A DNA stretch of 64,000 bases from Misgurnus anguillicaudatus (taxonomy: Eukaryota; Chordata; Actinopteri; Cypriniformes; Cobitidae): the NCBI RefSeq assembly GCF_027580225.2, contig NC_073348.2:24548001-24612000 (forward strand), written 5' to 3'. Shown here in pieces: positions 33,570 to 45,800 of the stretch (position 1 is the stretch's first letter; every line of letters starts with the position of its first letter). Made by a program: the position numbers and the translations under genes. The notes beneath the pieces are model-generated. The model was given only the letters and a program-made list of their open reading frames with translations. It did not search any database and was not told the origin of the DNA.

Positions 33570-36500
33570 ATTATTTATTCTTCTTCTTCTCCAAAGTGAA
33601 TCGCATTTTTGAGGGGCGAAACATGCTCGAAAACTCATGAAATTTTGCACACATGTCAGGAGTGGCGAAAATTTACATGTGGCATACGCGCCAGAAGTGG
33701 GCGTGTAGAAATGGCTCGATAGCGCCACCTGCAAAATTTCAAGAGAACAGCCCCCCCACTACGAAAAACGTACAGATACGAAATTTGGTAGGATCATCTA
33801 TCACCCCAAGACCTACAAAAAAGTTTCTTGGAGCGAAGCTCTAAACCCAACAGGAAGTCTGCCATTTTGAATTTTTGCCTTGATTTTTGTGCAAATTTGG
33901 TCATTTCCAGCCTTCATACTTTAACGAACTCCTCCTACAGATTTAATCCGATCATCATCATATTTGGTCAATCTCATCTAAAGGCCTTTGCGATGTTAAA
34001 TTGCGGAGATCTTGACTTTTCGTCAGAGGGTGTGTCCGTGGCGGCCTGACAAATTTCGGCATTTTCGCCATGAAACAGGAAGTGGCTCTAACTAAGGCAT
34101 ACAATGTCCAATCTGGCCCACGCTTCATACGTTTGATAAGGGTCTTGGCCTGAACACATTTCAATGCCAATATTCAACTTCACTCATAGCGCCACCTAGA
34201 GGTAGGAGGAAATACCATGTTTTATGCTCTGATTTACTGCTCTTAGAGATTTAATCAAATCATCATCATATTTGGTCTGACTGATGTTAAGCCCTTTTCC
34301 TTGATAAATTGCGAAGATCTTGACTTTTCGTTGAAGGGCGTGTCCGTGGCGGCCTGGCAAAGTGTGATGTTTCACCATGAAACAGGAAGTTGTTATAACT
34401 CAGGCATACAATGTCCAATCTGCCCCTGACTTCACACGTTTGATAAGGGTCCAGGCCTGAACACATCAACATGGCATAATTCAGTAACACTCATAGCGCC
34501 ACCTAGAGGCAGCAGGAAATACCATGTTTTACGCTGTGATTTACTGCTCTTAGATATTTAACCATATCAACATCATATTTCACCAGTGTAATCTCAAGAC
34601 CTTGTGTGATGATAAAAAACAACGACCTTGACTTTTCATTAAAGGGCGTGTCCATGGCGGCCTCGCCAAGTATCGCTAAATGAATCGCATTTTTGACAGG
34701 CTAAACAAGCCCAAAAAGTCATAAAACGTTGCACAAACGTCAGAAGTGGCGAAAATTTACATGTGGCATAGGCGCCAGAAGTGGGCGTGTAGAAATGGCT
34801 CGATAGCGCCACCTGCAAAATTTCAAAAGAACAGCCCCCCCACTACGAAAAACATACAGATATGAAATTTAGTAGGATCATCTATCACTCCAAGACTTAC
34901 AAAAAAGTCTCTTGAAGCTAAGCTCTAAACCCCACAGGAAGTCGGCCATTTTGAATTTTTGCTGTGATTTCTGTGCAAATTTGGTCATTTCCAGGCTTCG
35001 TACTTTAACGAACTCCTCCTACAGACTTAATCCTATCATCGTAATATTTGGTCAATGTCATCTAAAGGCCTTTGCGATGTTAAATTGCGGAGATCTTGAC
35101 TTTTCGTTAGAGGGTGTGTCCGTGGCAGCCTGACAAATTTCGGCATTTTCGCCATGAAACAGGAAGTGGCTCTAACTCAGGCATACAATGTTCAATCTGC
35201 CCCACACTTCACAAGTTTGATAAGGGTCTTGGCCTGAACACATTTCAATGCCAATATTCAGCTTTAATCATAGCGCCACCTAGAGGTTGCAGGAAATTAC
35301 ATGTTTTACGCTGTGATTTACTGCTCTTAGATATTTAATTAAATCATCATCATTTTTGGTAATACTGATCTTAAGGACTTTAATATGATATATTCAGAAG
35401 ATCTTGACTTTTCGTTGAAGGGCGTGTCCGTGGCGGCTTGGCAAAGTGTGATGTTTTGCCCTGAAACAGAAAGCTGTTGTAATTCAGACAAACATTGTTC
35501 GATCTGCTCGAGACTTCACACGTGTGTTAAGGGTCCCGGCCTGAACACGTCAATATAATAATAATCATGTACAGTCATAGCGCCACCTGCTGCACATTTT
35601 CCTTTGAATATCTACCTATATTTACCCACTTTAAAGGGGACATTCCATGAATATCAGACTTTTTCCATGTTTAAGTGCTATAATCGGGTCCCCAGTGCTT
35701 CTACCAACCCAGAAAACATGAAAAATAGCAACCCTGTCACGTTGTTTTGGTAAGGCTCTCTCTGCAAGCATGTGAATAAATAGGTCATGCGGATTTCGCT
35801 CCCCCCATGACGTAGGTAAGGGCTCCAATTATAATGATACCGCCCCTTCAACTGCGCTATCCAACCATGATGCTACCTCTAGTGCGATAGACAGAGAGAG
35901 AAAGAATGACTGACAGCACGACGCGTTTGTATTCCATCAAACACAAACAGGAGCCTACAATCTTATAACTTGTAGTTTTAATAATCTTTCTAAAGATTGA
36001 ATTAACGTTCTAAAGGATTAACGTTACCTTAGTGCAAGAGAGAGAAAGCGAGTGAGCGAACGAACGAGAGAGAGAGCAACGCGACGGTTCGCTTTCAAGC
36101 AAGTTATGTTGTTTAATATGTTTCTCTGAAGTTTATATAAATGAACACGAGGATTCATGCACTGCACGAGACAGAGTGAGTGAACAACGCGTATTCACTA
36201 TAATACACAATAAGTAAATATGTTGTTTAATGTTTCTCTGAAGTTTCAAATGAATGAGGAGTTACAAAATAGATGAGAGACTGACAGAAACGCGAATGTG
36301 TTCAATATGTGTGCACAATAAACTTAAACATGTCATTTGATCTGTTTCTCTAAAGTTTAAGCATTAAACGTGTTGTTTTATTACAGATCATTTAAATGTG
36401 CTCGTGTGGTTTGGTCAAAAAGCAAACTTCTGAGTGTTTGTGGACGTGTATTTTATTGTAACATGCTGAAACTCATTATGCCTGTTTAAAACAAGGGCAA

Positions 36501-36995
36501 CATGAGACCTTAAGTCTTTATTTTTATTCCACAATGTTCCCCATCTACTGATAAACATGTATTTAGTATGCATAAAACAGATAATTGACTTTTTAAACTT
36601 GTTCATATTTATAATGCTTAACATCGCTCACAAACTTCTTTCGTGAGAGAATCTCCCTCGATGTTCTGTCAGCTCTACAGCGGGAGCGCTTGAGACTCCG
36701 CCCACCTGAGCAGCTCGTTTGGATTTAAAGGGATACACACAAAAACGGTGCATTTTTGCTCAGCCCCATAAATTGCCTATTTTAACATGCCACAATAAAT
36801 TACCTATATGGTATTTTGAGCTAAAACTTCACATATGTACTCTGGGGACATCAAAGATTTATTTAATATCTTAAAAACGTCTTCTGGAATGTCCCCTTTA
36901 ATTCATATCCCCCTGGTTCACTGCTTTACTAATGCCATAGGGTAGCGGTGCACATGCGTGCGAGGGCCCTTCCATCGCTGCTTGCAGCTTTAATT
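33570..36995. mobile_element. Array copy V, headless and interrupted
   Basis: Begins directly in the ATTATTTATTCTTCTTCTTC segment, so the AGGGCCCGAGCAC head is missing. The body runs to about 35630, is broken by the TTAA element at 35631-36901, and resumes with CCCCTGGTTCACTGCTTTAC up to the tail GCAGCTTTAATT. Confidence 0.7.
35631..36901. mobile_element. 1.27 kb TTAA element inserted in array copy V
   Basis: TTAAAGGGGACATTCCATGA at the left and TGGAATGTCCCCTTTAA at the right, with TTAA at both ends. Same family as 14504-15131 and 24300-24613 but longer; the extra middle contains GAGAGA-rich stretches and no recognisable transposase. Confidence 0.75.
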
Positions 36996-37851
36996 CAACC
37001 CTTATAGTTGATTTAAAGTTATGTTTGTTATTGGATTTTGTTATAAAATGTCTCTCAATTGCATTGTTTTTGTTGCTTAACTTTCGATGGATATACATAT
37101 ATGAGCTGTAACGTTACCGTGTTAATGGAGTTTTGATTTGTTAAGTTTTCGCAGACGATACAGTTGATAAAGTTTACCATACAATGTGCATTTTTGTTGT
37201 TTATTTAATGTTATTTATTTATAATTAATCGTTGAAATGTTGCATTTGAATCAAATTTTGTAGGATAAACGTTATGTGTTATATGCTTTAAAGAACAATA
37301 CATCGTTTATTTGACTTTTTTGCTGTTTGCTTCAGTAGTCCTGCGGTGTGTCATGAATTTTGTAAAGTACAGTAATTGATCATATATTTCTATTTAAAAT
37401 TAAATTGTTTAATTTTAGGTGACTGCTTAAATTTGAAATGATAGTTTGGTCTTAAAGCTCGAATATGCATCGTAAAATAACTTGTTGTACTTAAATTTGT
37501 AAGTTAATCAACTTGAATTGACAAGTCATTTCTTTTAGTGGGTTACTAAAACTTAAAAAGTCTATTTAGGGTAAGTTATTTCAACTTATTTTTTAATGAA
37601 GTTTATTTAACGAAGTTTGGGAGGAGCATGGTCATGTGATTCAACCAATCAGTGCAAAGAGGTCTGCCTATAAATAGCAGTCCCTCACCTCTGTCCTCGT
37701 GACAGGTTTTTTGCAGCATCCCTCCTCCACCCCATCACCTCACTCTCAGCTAGTATATCTATCCTAGTTAAAGAGGGGGACAGCACCCCAAATATGCTTC
37801 ATCTCATTCCCTATTGATTACATGTTAATATGAACTCGTGAAATAATATAT
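36996..37851. other. Spacer downstream of the array
   Basis: AT-rich sequence with no gene. A TATAAATAG at about 37670 followed by a short GC-rich stretch resembles a core promoter or an LTR remnant, but no matching second LTR or coding region was found. Confidence 0.4.
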
Positions 37852-38810
37852 GAAGAGTTTGGTTCCAGAATCGCAATAAATCCATTTAGACAAATTTGGA
37901 TCAAAATTTGTTTTTTTATACTAAGAAAGTGACAAGATGAAAACCACTATTTTCTGTTACAAACTTTTACATAGCATCTTTAGGTTATAATAACGTAAAA
38001 AAAATTCAAATCCATGATTTGATTTTCAAAGATTTATTATAAAAACGTTTTATTTTTTTCCGGAAAATGCAATAAATCCATGACAAATTTTTATTTTTCA
38101 AAATGCTATTAATTTATTGAATCAATATTTAAATGTGCATTCATCTTTGCCATGTTATATTCATTTGACTAGTGGTATGCACTTATTAAAAAATAAACAT
38201 TAATGGCATTAATCGAAACACTTGCTTTGTCATTTTAAGAACACTCATTGCTGCTGTCATCCTTGGGAAGTCGTCGCTGAACTTTTTTGACAGCGATCAG
38301 TTGTAAAATGTTTTGGTCCTGCTTCATTTTTGTTGACTTTGCGTAAAATAATGGAAAGTTATTCATAAGATTCCCTGGGGTCAATGTGTTAGCATGACAG
38401 AAGCTTGATGCTGTCGAAAGAACAAGCAACAGCCGGCATTTTTCAGAGTACCTCTCGCGTAAATTATTCGATTTTGATGGCTTATGTTTCTTTCCCGTCA
38501 ATGAAAACCACCACAGGAATGTCGTCAAAAGTATTATTTTGTTTTTGTTTGTTTGTTGATCACAAAGTAGATGAGGGAAACTAGGATTCTGTGTGTATTC
38601 AAAGCTCTGCCATTGTTGTTTACAATGCATGGAATGGTGCACTGTGATTGGTTAGGTGGATTTATTGCATTCTGCAGAGAAGGTTTGGAAAAAAGGGAGA
38701 AAATATGACAATTAAGAATTTATTTTGTAATACTGACCTGATGCAATACTGATTTTGGTTGCAACTAATTAAAAAAAAGGTGTTTGTCGAGTTTTGGAAC
38801 CAAACTCTTC
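37852..38810. mobile_element. 0.96 kb element with GAAGAGTTTGGTTCCA inverted ends
   Basis: GAAGAGTTTGGTTCCAGAAT at the left and TTTTGGAACCAAACTCTTC at the right, flanked by ATAT on both sides. Inner CAATAAATCC-type blocks are also mirrored near the ends. The middle has a 135-codon minus-strand reading frame (38642-38235) without recognisable domains; I do not call it a gene. Confidence 0.65.
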
Positions 38811-38850
38811 ATATGTTCCTAGTCAAGAAAGTTTTCAAATTCATTAAACT

Positions 38851-39056
38851 TTAAGGAATAGTTCACCTCAAATTTATAATTTTATCATAGATCACTTAGC
38901 CCTGTGTCATTCTAAACCAACAAAGTGCTCCGATTGTATTAGATATTTTTGATGAAATCCCTGAGGCTTCTGTTTGTCCTATTTGGTAGTTTAGAATGAC
39001 ACAGGGGTAAGTGATTTATTACAAAATTATCATTTTTGGTTGAACTATGCCTTTAA
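38851..39056. mobile_element. TTAA MITE, degenerate GGAATAGTTCACC copy
   Basis: TTAAGGAATAGTTCACCTCA to TTGGTTGAACTATGCCTTTA, a diverged member of the AAAGGGATAGTTCACCC family, about 200 bp. Confidence 0.65.
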
Positions 39057-39559
39057 AAAAATTAAGTGCAACAAGTTTGGTATATCATTATATTGCATAA
39101 CCTATTCTTGTTAGGCATGCATGAAATGTATTGTTGTGCACAATTATCAGTCAGTGCTGTTTTTTCTTTACAGGTGTGAGGTGTTGGGAGCCGAGAAGTG
39201 AAATTGTCATCAGAATATTTCAAAAGAGATTTCCATAGCAATAGATACAGCGTCACAAACTGCCCTGAACGTTTTTTAGCTGTGACTGCTGTCATTAATG
39301 CTGCCACAAGTTCTTAATAAAATAGCTTATTTTCTCTCTCTCTAGTGTTTTCAATTTGCTGAATTGTTTTTTAAAGGTCAGAAAAAATTGGCACGTTAGT
39401 GTGGTGTGCCATCTTTTGGAGCGCTTTTTCTGGCTTTATACTCGGCCTTTATCTCCCTGAAACTGGCAGCTATTACAGTACTTCTACAGAGTTTAGAAAT
39501 ACCAAGTCCACCTCAGCACACAGAACCGTCATAAGGGTTCTGACAGAACCATCTCATTC

Positions 39560-39607
39560 CTTTTCCACATTTCTTCTGGTTTGCAACAGTCCTGTTCTTT
39601 GGACAAG
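39560..39607 (+). other. gigyf1: Candidate gigyf1 5'UTR exon (donor at 39607)
   Basis: A consensus donor follows TCTTTGGACAAG (junction 39607/39608, GTAAGC), about 200 bp before the first coding exon, in non-repetitive sequence. The upstream border is uncertain; a pyrimidine-rich tract with TTGCAACAG at about 39580-39590 could be the acceptor. Splicing evidence is absent. Confidence 0.3.
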
Positions 39608-39832
39608 GTAAGCACTTTCCCCCTAAAAACTCTTTGTTGATGCTTTTTCTCATATACCCTTGTATAGTTAGCTTTAGTTCAGTTTACTTTAGTTACAAAT
39701 AGTATTATGTTTTGTTATTAAAGTGTGTGTGACTCTCTTATTTCTTTGCTGGTCATTGCTAACATATTTTATGTTATTATTTTCTCTTCCCTTATGTTCA
39801 TAGAAACCTTGAGCCCTCTGGACACACAGAAT

Positions 39833-42800
39833 ATGACTGCTGAGACACTTAACTTCGGTCCAGAATGGTAATTTTTTTATGTTTAGATTAAAAATGCAAA
39901 ACCTCACATTCTTTAGTAGTGTATATGAAGAAAGACAAGTATAGCAAGAGTCCAACATCACAATAATAGTTTACAATTACACATTAGGTCAGTAGGTGGA
40001 GAGTCTACACCACAAAAGCAATCCGGTTGAATGCGTTTTTGAATGTGCTCAAAAGTGGACGAGCCCGAAAAGTTTTACACTTGTATGTAGTGTCATCCAC
40101 TTGTAATCCATATCTTAAAAAGGAGAGTTCACCCAAAAATAAATATAAAAAAAACTTTTTATCTTACATCACTTACCACCATGTTGTTCCAAACCTCTTA
40201 AGTCAGGGCTAGTCAACTTGCGGCCCGCGGGCGAAGTGTGGCCCGTCAATCGTCTTTATCCGGCCCGCCGGTCATCTTTGGCCGTTTCTTAATCTGAAGG
40301 CTGCAGCTTCTAATGGTCGCATATGCAGACTGCATATATGTCATTAAGTTTAAGTTAACTGAGCATTACATTTACAAATCATAAGCATGTTACAACAATT
40401 TACGATTAACTAAGAATATTAGTCAACTTTATAATTGTTAAAATGCTGAAATAAGACTTAATGACATATGCAGCATGGAAATGGGACCTCCGGAGGCTGC
40501 AGCTTTTTGATTGAGATACGGCCGTAGTGTGATTTAAATTCGGTGTGGTTACTTTTACCTTTCCACGGTACATGACAAATGACGGCCGAAAACACGCAAA
40601 GGGAGACAGAAAGGGGCTGTCAACCATCTGTGGGTGTGTAATTATCCATTCCAATTCGAGCTTTGGAAAGAAAATAAACTTGTGCGACTACACCGCATGT
40701 GACACGCCCGACCGGAAGTGATGTATTTCTGTGCGTTCCAATCAAAACGGTGTGCAAAGTAAAAATGATTTTACCGTATTTTTTGGACTATAAGCCACGT
40801 TTTTTCATAACTGCTGGTGGGGTTGGTGCTGCGTCTTATTGTCAGGTGCGCCTTGTAGTTGTAAGTCAGTATGAATTATTTTTGACATTTATGAGGCAAG
40901 AGACAACAGGTTCTTGCACCTTTGACAGATTTCCCCCATGACAGATTTATGATTAACCTGCAATTTCATTACGACTAAAATACATAAATATATAAAAGGT
41001 AAAAAGATGAGTTAAAAGTTTGCCCGCGTCATATTTAAAATTTTAAAATCTGAGTTGTTGAAGACCCCTGCCATAAGTCGTTCGTTCATTTTTGGAAAAC
41101 ATTTTTAGATAGTGATTTATATTTTTTTTATTTTTGAGTGAACTATTCCTTTAAAGCAACACTATGTAGTTTTTTTACCTTTAAATAATGTCTCTAAAAT
41201 TATTTCAGCGATAGAACAACTTTTAACTGGACAAATTGTACTGTTGCTGCAACCTGAGCAGCCTCCTAGCTGCTACAAGCACACTCTGAAAGTGGCGGTG
41301 GAGGGTAGGAAACACAGCCCCGCCCCTCCCCCTGCCTGCAGAAGGGTGTCTGATACCAGGCATTAATGCGCTTTTCAACCACATGGGGGAGCTGTAAGTC
41401 ATTTTTACATGGAAACTACATAGTGTTGCTTTAATACGAGGTGTAAACGGCTCCGAAAAGAAAATATTTTCAGCTCTCTTGCCAGTAGCTTAAATCTTAT
41501 TAACTGACAGTTTTACTTGGCTGTGACTTAAGAACCCTGTGTACAGCACATAACTGAACATCTTTAGTATTTAGGAAGTCTGTTTTATATTTAAAGTGAT
41601 CTGATTGCGCAAATATGTGTAATTACGCCACTGGTGAACTGCTTGACTCATAGAGCATAGCCAAAAACAAACCTTAAACTTGCTGATTTAGAAACAAAGT
41701 TTAAGTTTCTCACTTTGTGATTGTTCGTTTTCACATTATTTTACTGTAATAGTCATATGTCTATATTTTCTTCGTTATTTATGTCATATCTAAATAATAA
41801 TGTTAAATGTGGTAAAAAATATGAACTGGCAGACTCTTGTGGGTAAAATTTTGGTTACACTTTTACTTCCCTTTAAGCGTCAACATGAGGAAGCAGACGT
41901 TTCCTCTATTGTATAATTAAGTGATCGTGGAACAATCTCTGTTTATATTACATCAAAACTTGAAATTTTTTAATTAATTTCTTTAGGCTCCGTGCACTAT
42001 CCAGAGGGAAGAGCGTGACGTCCCCTCCCCCATCCCCTGCGATGCCAAAGTCCAAGTTGGCCGACTACCGCTATGGCCGCGAAGAGATGTTAGCACTTTA
42101 TGTCAAAGATAACAAGGTGAAAGACTTGTGGCATGTGGAGTACTAGTCAAATATTTTAGAGAGCTTCGGACATACCTACCACAGGTCTTAACATTTATTT
42201 GTGTTTATAGATTCCTGAGGACATGCAGGATAAGGAGTTCGCCCCCATCCTGCAGGATGAGCCTCAGCAGCCGTTGGCCCTGGTGCCCCTTACTGAAGAG
42301 GAGCAGGTCGGTCACCATGCCTAATATAAGACAACCACGCTTTTTTATATTCCCATAAGGCATTTTGGAAGTCATAACAATATGTAAAATATGCCATTCT
42401 TCTTATTTTATTTCAGAGAAACTTCTCAATGTCTGTGAATAGCGTGGCGGTGCTGAGGCTTATGGGTAAAGGAGGAGGGGCTGTACCAACCGGTGTGGCT
42501 AGAGGGCGAGGAAGCACTCGAGGAGGCAGAGGTAAATTAAAAGATTAGTTCAACCAAACATGAAAATCTCAATGGTTTTTGCATCTCATGATGAAACACG
42601 CATATAAAGACTAGTTATGAGACTCCTCTAAGCCCAAAGTAATTTTGTTTTACGTATAAGCTAGTTTATACATTAGGAAACCAAATGCAAATTAAGTCCC
42701 TGCAGAGTGCATGTGTTTGCTTTGGAAACTGAGTATATGTGTATGATTATATGCGTTTGAGTCATTTGAGCTGCATATATATTTGTTTTTTATTTTAATT

Positions 42801-45800
42801 AATTATAGTTCATTGTATTGGATATAATAATATAATATATACAGGAAGAGGCAGAGGAGAGGGTGGATTCTACCAAAGAAGTGCAGAGGAAGAGGTTGGC
42901 TTTGGCCGTGGACGTGAAATGCACCGCAGCCAGAGCTGGGATGACAGGTGGGTTGTAGGAATTTGTGCAAGTTTATAAAATATAATTATTAAACCTTTGT
43001 ATGATATATCTAGCCAAGACATAGAAACCCTCTTACAGTCAATATTGTGCTCTTTTGGATGCTGTTTTGTGATGACCATTTCACAATGTTAAAAGAGTTT
43101 TGTTTGCTGTTTCAGAGGTGAACGACGCTTTGAGAAGCCCTTAAGGCGAGCTGATGCTGGACGTGGTGGCTTTGAAGATAGCGGAGCTGTGGGAAGAAAA
43201 GATTATACCCGCTCGGACAGCGATAACTGGCGCATACTCCGAGAGGAGCAGGAGGAAGAAGATGAGGCGGAGCCTGGGGGAAGCTGGAGGATTGCAGGGG
43301 CACGGCGCGATGGTACACTCGTGTGACCGCTAAGTTGTTCGTTTTAAATTTAGTTTAATAAGACAAAACTTAGCATTGTCTACCTTCTAGATGGGGGTCC
43401 TCGTTCAGCCGGTTGGCGGGATCACATCAGTGGTGAAGGCCGTCGTAGGAAGTTTGACTTTGACTTCCGAGATGGAGAGAGTGGACGGAGAAGAGCTGGT
43501 AGTGAGGGAGGAGAAGACGACAGGGATGGCCTGCCTGAGTGGTGCACCGATGAAGAAGAGGGGGAGATGGGAACCTTCGACTCTTCTGGAGCATTCATGT
43601 GCATTAAGGTTTGAATGTGTTTTTTTGTTTTGTTTTTAAATGCATTGTGGTACATGGATTAAATAACACATGTCACCCTGCAGAAAAGCCCCAGAGATAC
43701 AATCCATGAAGACCAGGAACTGGAATTTGAGGCTCTGGAGGAAGAAGAAGAGAGTTGTCAGGAGAGAAAGGATAGCCCTACTGATAAACGTAAGGAAGAT
43801 TTTAGTTTTGCTGTAACTGTAAAATGTATTTTTTATTGTTATTGGTGTTTAAACCCATTTACGAATCAAATTTAGCTCCGAGTCACGTTTATTATGTCAT
43901 AAATTTGTGTTTTTCCTTGTGCCGTTTGTAAAAGAGCCTTTAAAGGCAGGGTGCATGATCTCTAAAAGCCAATGTTGATATTTGAAATCACCTAAACAAA
44001 CACGCCCCTACCCCAATAGAATCTGGACCTTCATTTGATAGACCCGCCCCACACATGCGCAATCCAGGCAACGATGTCGGTTAGTAGACACGCCCCTTAC
44101 TGCTGATTGGCTACAATGACAAAAATCACGCACCCCGCCTTTAATGGGAGGTTTGTTAGACCTTCATAATCTGCCATCTTTTACTCTGGGTTCACACCAG
44201 CCGCGTTTGAGGCGTCAAATTTGCGAATTGCGCATGAAATTCTAGTCATCGAGACATTCACGCGGAAATTCACGTCATGGGAGGGGCTTCTGCGACTCTG
44301 CTTGCTTCCTGTATTCGCGTCACTACTAGAGCAAGCTCCTGATTGGTTAACGTGGTGTGTTTTTCTGCCAAAGTTCACATTTTTCAACTTGCGCGTTTGC
44401 CGCGGCAACGCTCAATTCGCGCCATTCTTTACATTGACTTAACATTTAAATCACTCGTGCTTGACGCCTGAACGCAGTATTACTGTGATGGTCCCTTACG
44501 TTTTTGAATGCTTACTAATTTTTCTTTGTTTCCTAGCAGAGGAGTGCGAGGTTACACGTCAGCCTGAAGTAAAGCCACCATCACCAATTGTTGTATCTGC
44601 TTCCATATCCCCTCCAGAGCAAGAGACCCCTAAAACTATAATCACTCCCCCCTCGAAACCTGCACCCCAGCCTGCTGAAGGTACGTGCCCATCTTTTTTA
44701 TTTATCATGCATTTTCTCGCTTTATACACAGTGACCTCTAAGAACATGAAAAACGCACAAAATTTAAATAAAATTTATTTTCATATAGATGCACCTTCAG
44801 CTGGTGGCAGCACACAGCAAATGCGGAGGTCCTCCCCTCCCCTGACCAATAGTACCAACCTCCCGCCAATGGGAGGAGACACTGAAGAGGAAGATGGCAT
44901 GAAGCACCTTCAGCAGGTCAGTATGTGATTTGCTTTTTGTATTAACTTAAAGTATGTTTTTTTTTTATACATTTTTAAACTGTTTTTAAAGGAGGCAGAA
45001 AAGATGGTGGCATCCCTACAGGACACATCTCTCGAAGATGAATGTTTCACTCAAGCTCTTCAAGAGAGCCACATCACTGCGGTGCACGCTCACCCACACC
45101 CCACCTCACACCCACACTCTCACTCCACCCCACACACCCTTTCACACTCCGCCAGCGCCCTGCCCCTCTCCCACGAATCCGCAATGAAGTGGTTCTACAA
45201 AGACCCTCAAGGAGAGATTCAAGGTAACGCTTACTACAAGTAAAATTTAATGACTGCACACATTTTATGATTGAATAACTTGCTAAATTCCCCGACTTGA
45301 TTATCTATCCCTTTTTAGGCCCATTCACTAAAGTGGAGATGTGTGAATGGTTTCAAGCGGGGTATTTTGCTATGAACCTGCTGGTCAAACGTGGTTGTGA
45401 CGAGGGTTTTCAGCCTCTGGGCGAAGTCATTAAGATGTGGGGACGTGTGCCTTTTTCTCCCGGCCCCTCTCCTCCTCCACTTCTGGTAAGAAACGGCATT
45501 TTGTAATATATGTATACAAAAGAAATAAGCTATTTAAGGTCATGCTTTGCAACGGCTCATTGTACAAATCAATGCATGGCTTCTAATGGCTAACTGCTTT
45601 TATTGTGGCAACAATAATATGATAAAAGACTGTGATGTTCAATAAATGTTTCAACAAAGATATTTTTTATTTGCTTAGCTGTAGGCTGTTTAGGATTTCC
45701 AAATATCAACCTGATGATTTAATATTGAATTCTAGAAGAGTTTGGATCTGTGCTCCTCATTATTCCTGTAAATGATACATTTCATTATGCCTTTATAGGG

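Larger units (their letters stand above)
25498..36995. repeat. Head-to-tail array of five repetitive rolling-circle-like elements
   Basis: Five copies of one element abut without spacer: I 25558-27826 (with an extra head at 25498), II 27827-28990, III 28991-31305, IV 31306-33569 and V 33570-36995, which is headless and split by a 1.27 kb insertion. Each head reads AGGGCCCGAGCAC, a short hairpin, CCCTATTGTTTTTGCT and an (ATT)n run. Each tail reads GTGCGAGGGCCCTTCCATC, about 20 nt more, then TTTAATT. AGGGCCCgaGCAC and, inverted, AGGGCCCtcGCAC form asymmetric inverted repeats. The bodies are built of roughly 310 bp units marked by TAGCGCCACCT, CTTGACTTTTCG and AAACAGGAAGT, plus some of about 465 bp that add CAAGACCTACAAAAAAGTCT. 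Short peptides recur between copies only because the DNA does; none looks coding. Copy II lacks about 1.1 kb. Confidence 0.85.

Noticed and set aside
25900..35340. Recurring 60-105 residue reading frames such as those with HALQRKVKIFA or SANFAISGLRILTNSSYKF
   Set aside because: They repeat only because the underlying DNA units repeat, lie on both strands, end at unit-specific stops and show no codon bias or known domain.
37660..37780. Retroviral-type LTR around TATAAATAG
   Set aside because: No second LTR, primer-binding site or coding region nearby; the TATA motif alone is insufficient.
38235..38642. 135-codon minus-strand frame inside the GAAGAGTTTGGTTCCA element
   Set aside because: No recognisable transposase or other motif; a chance opening in a non-autonomous element is more likely.
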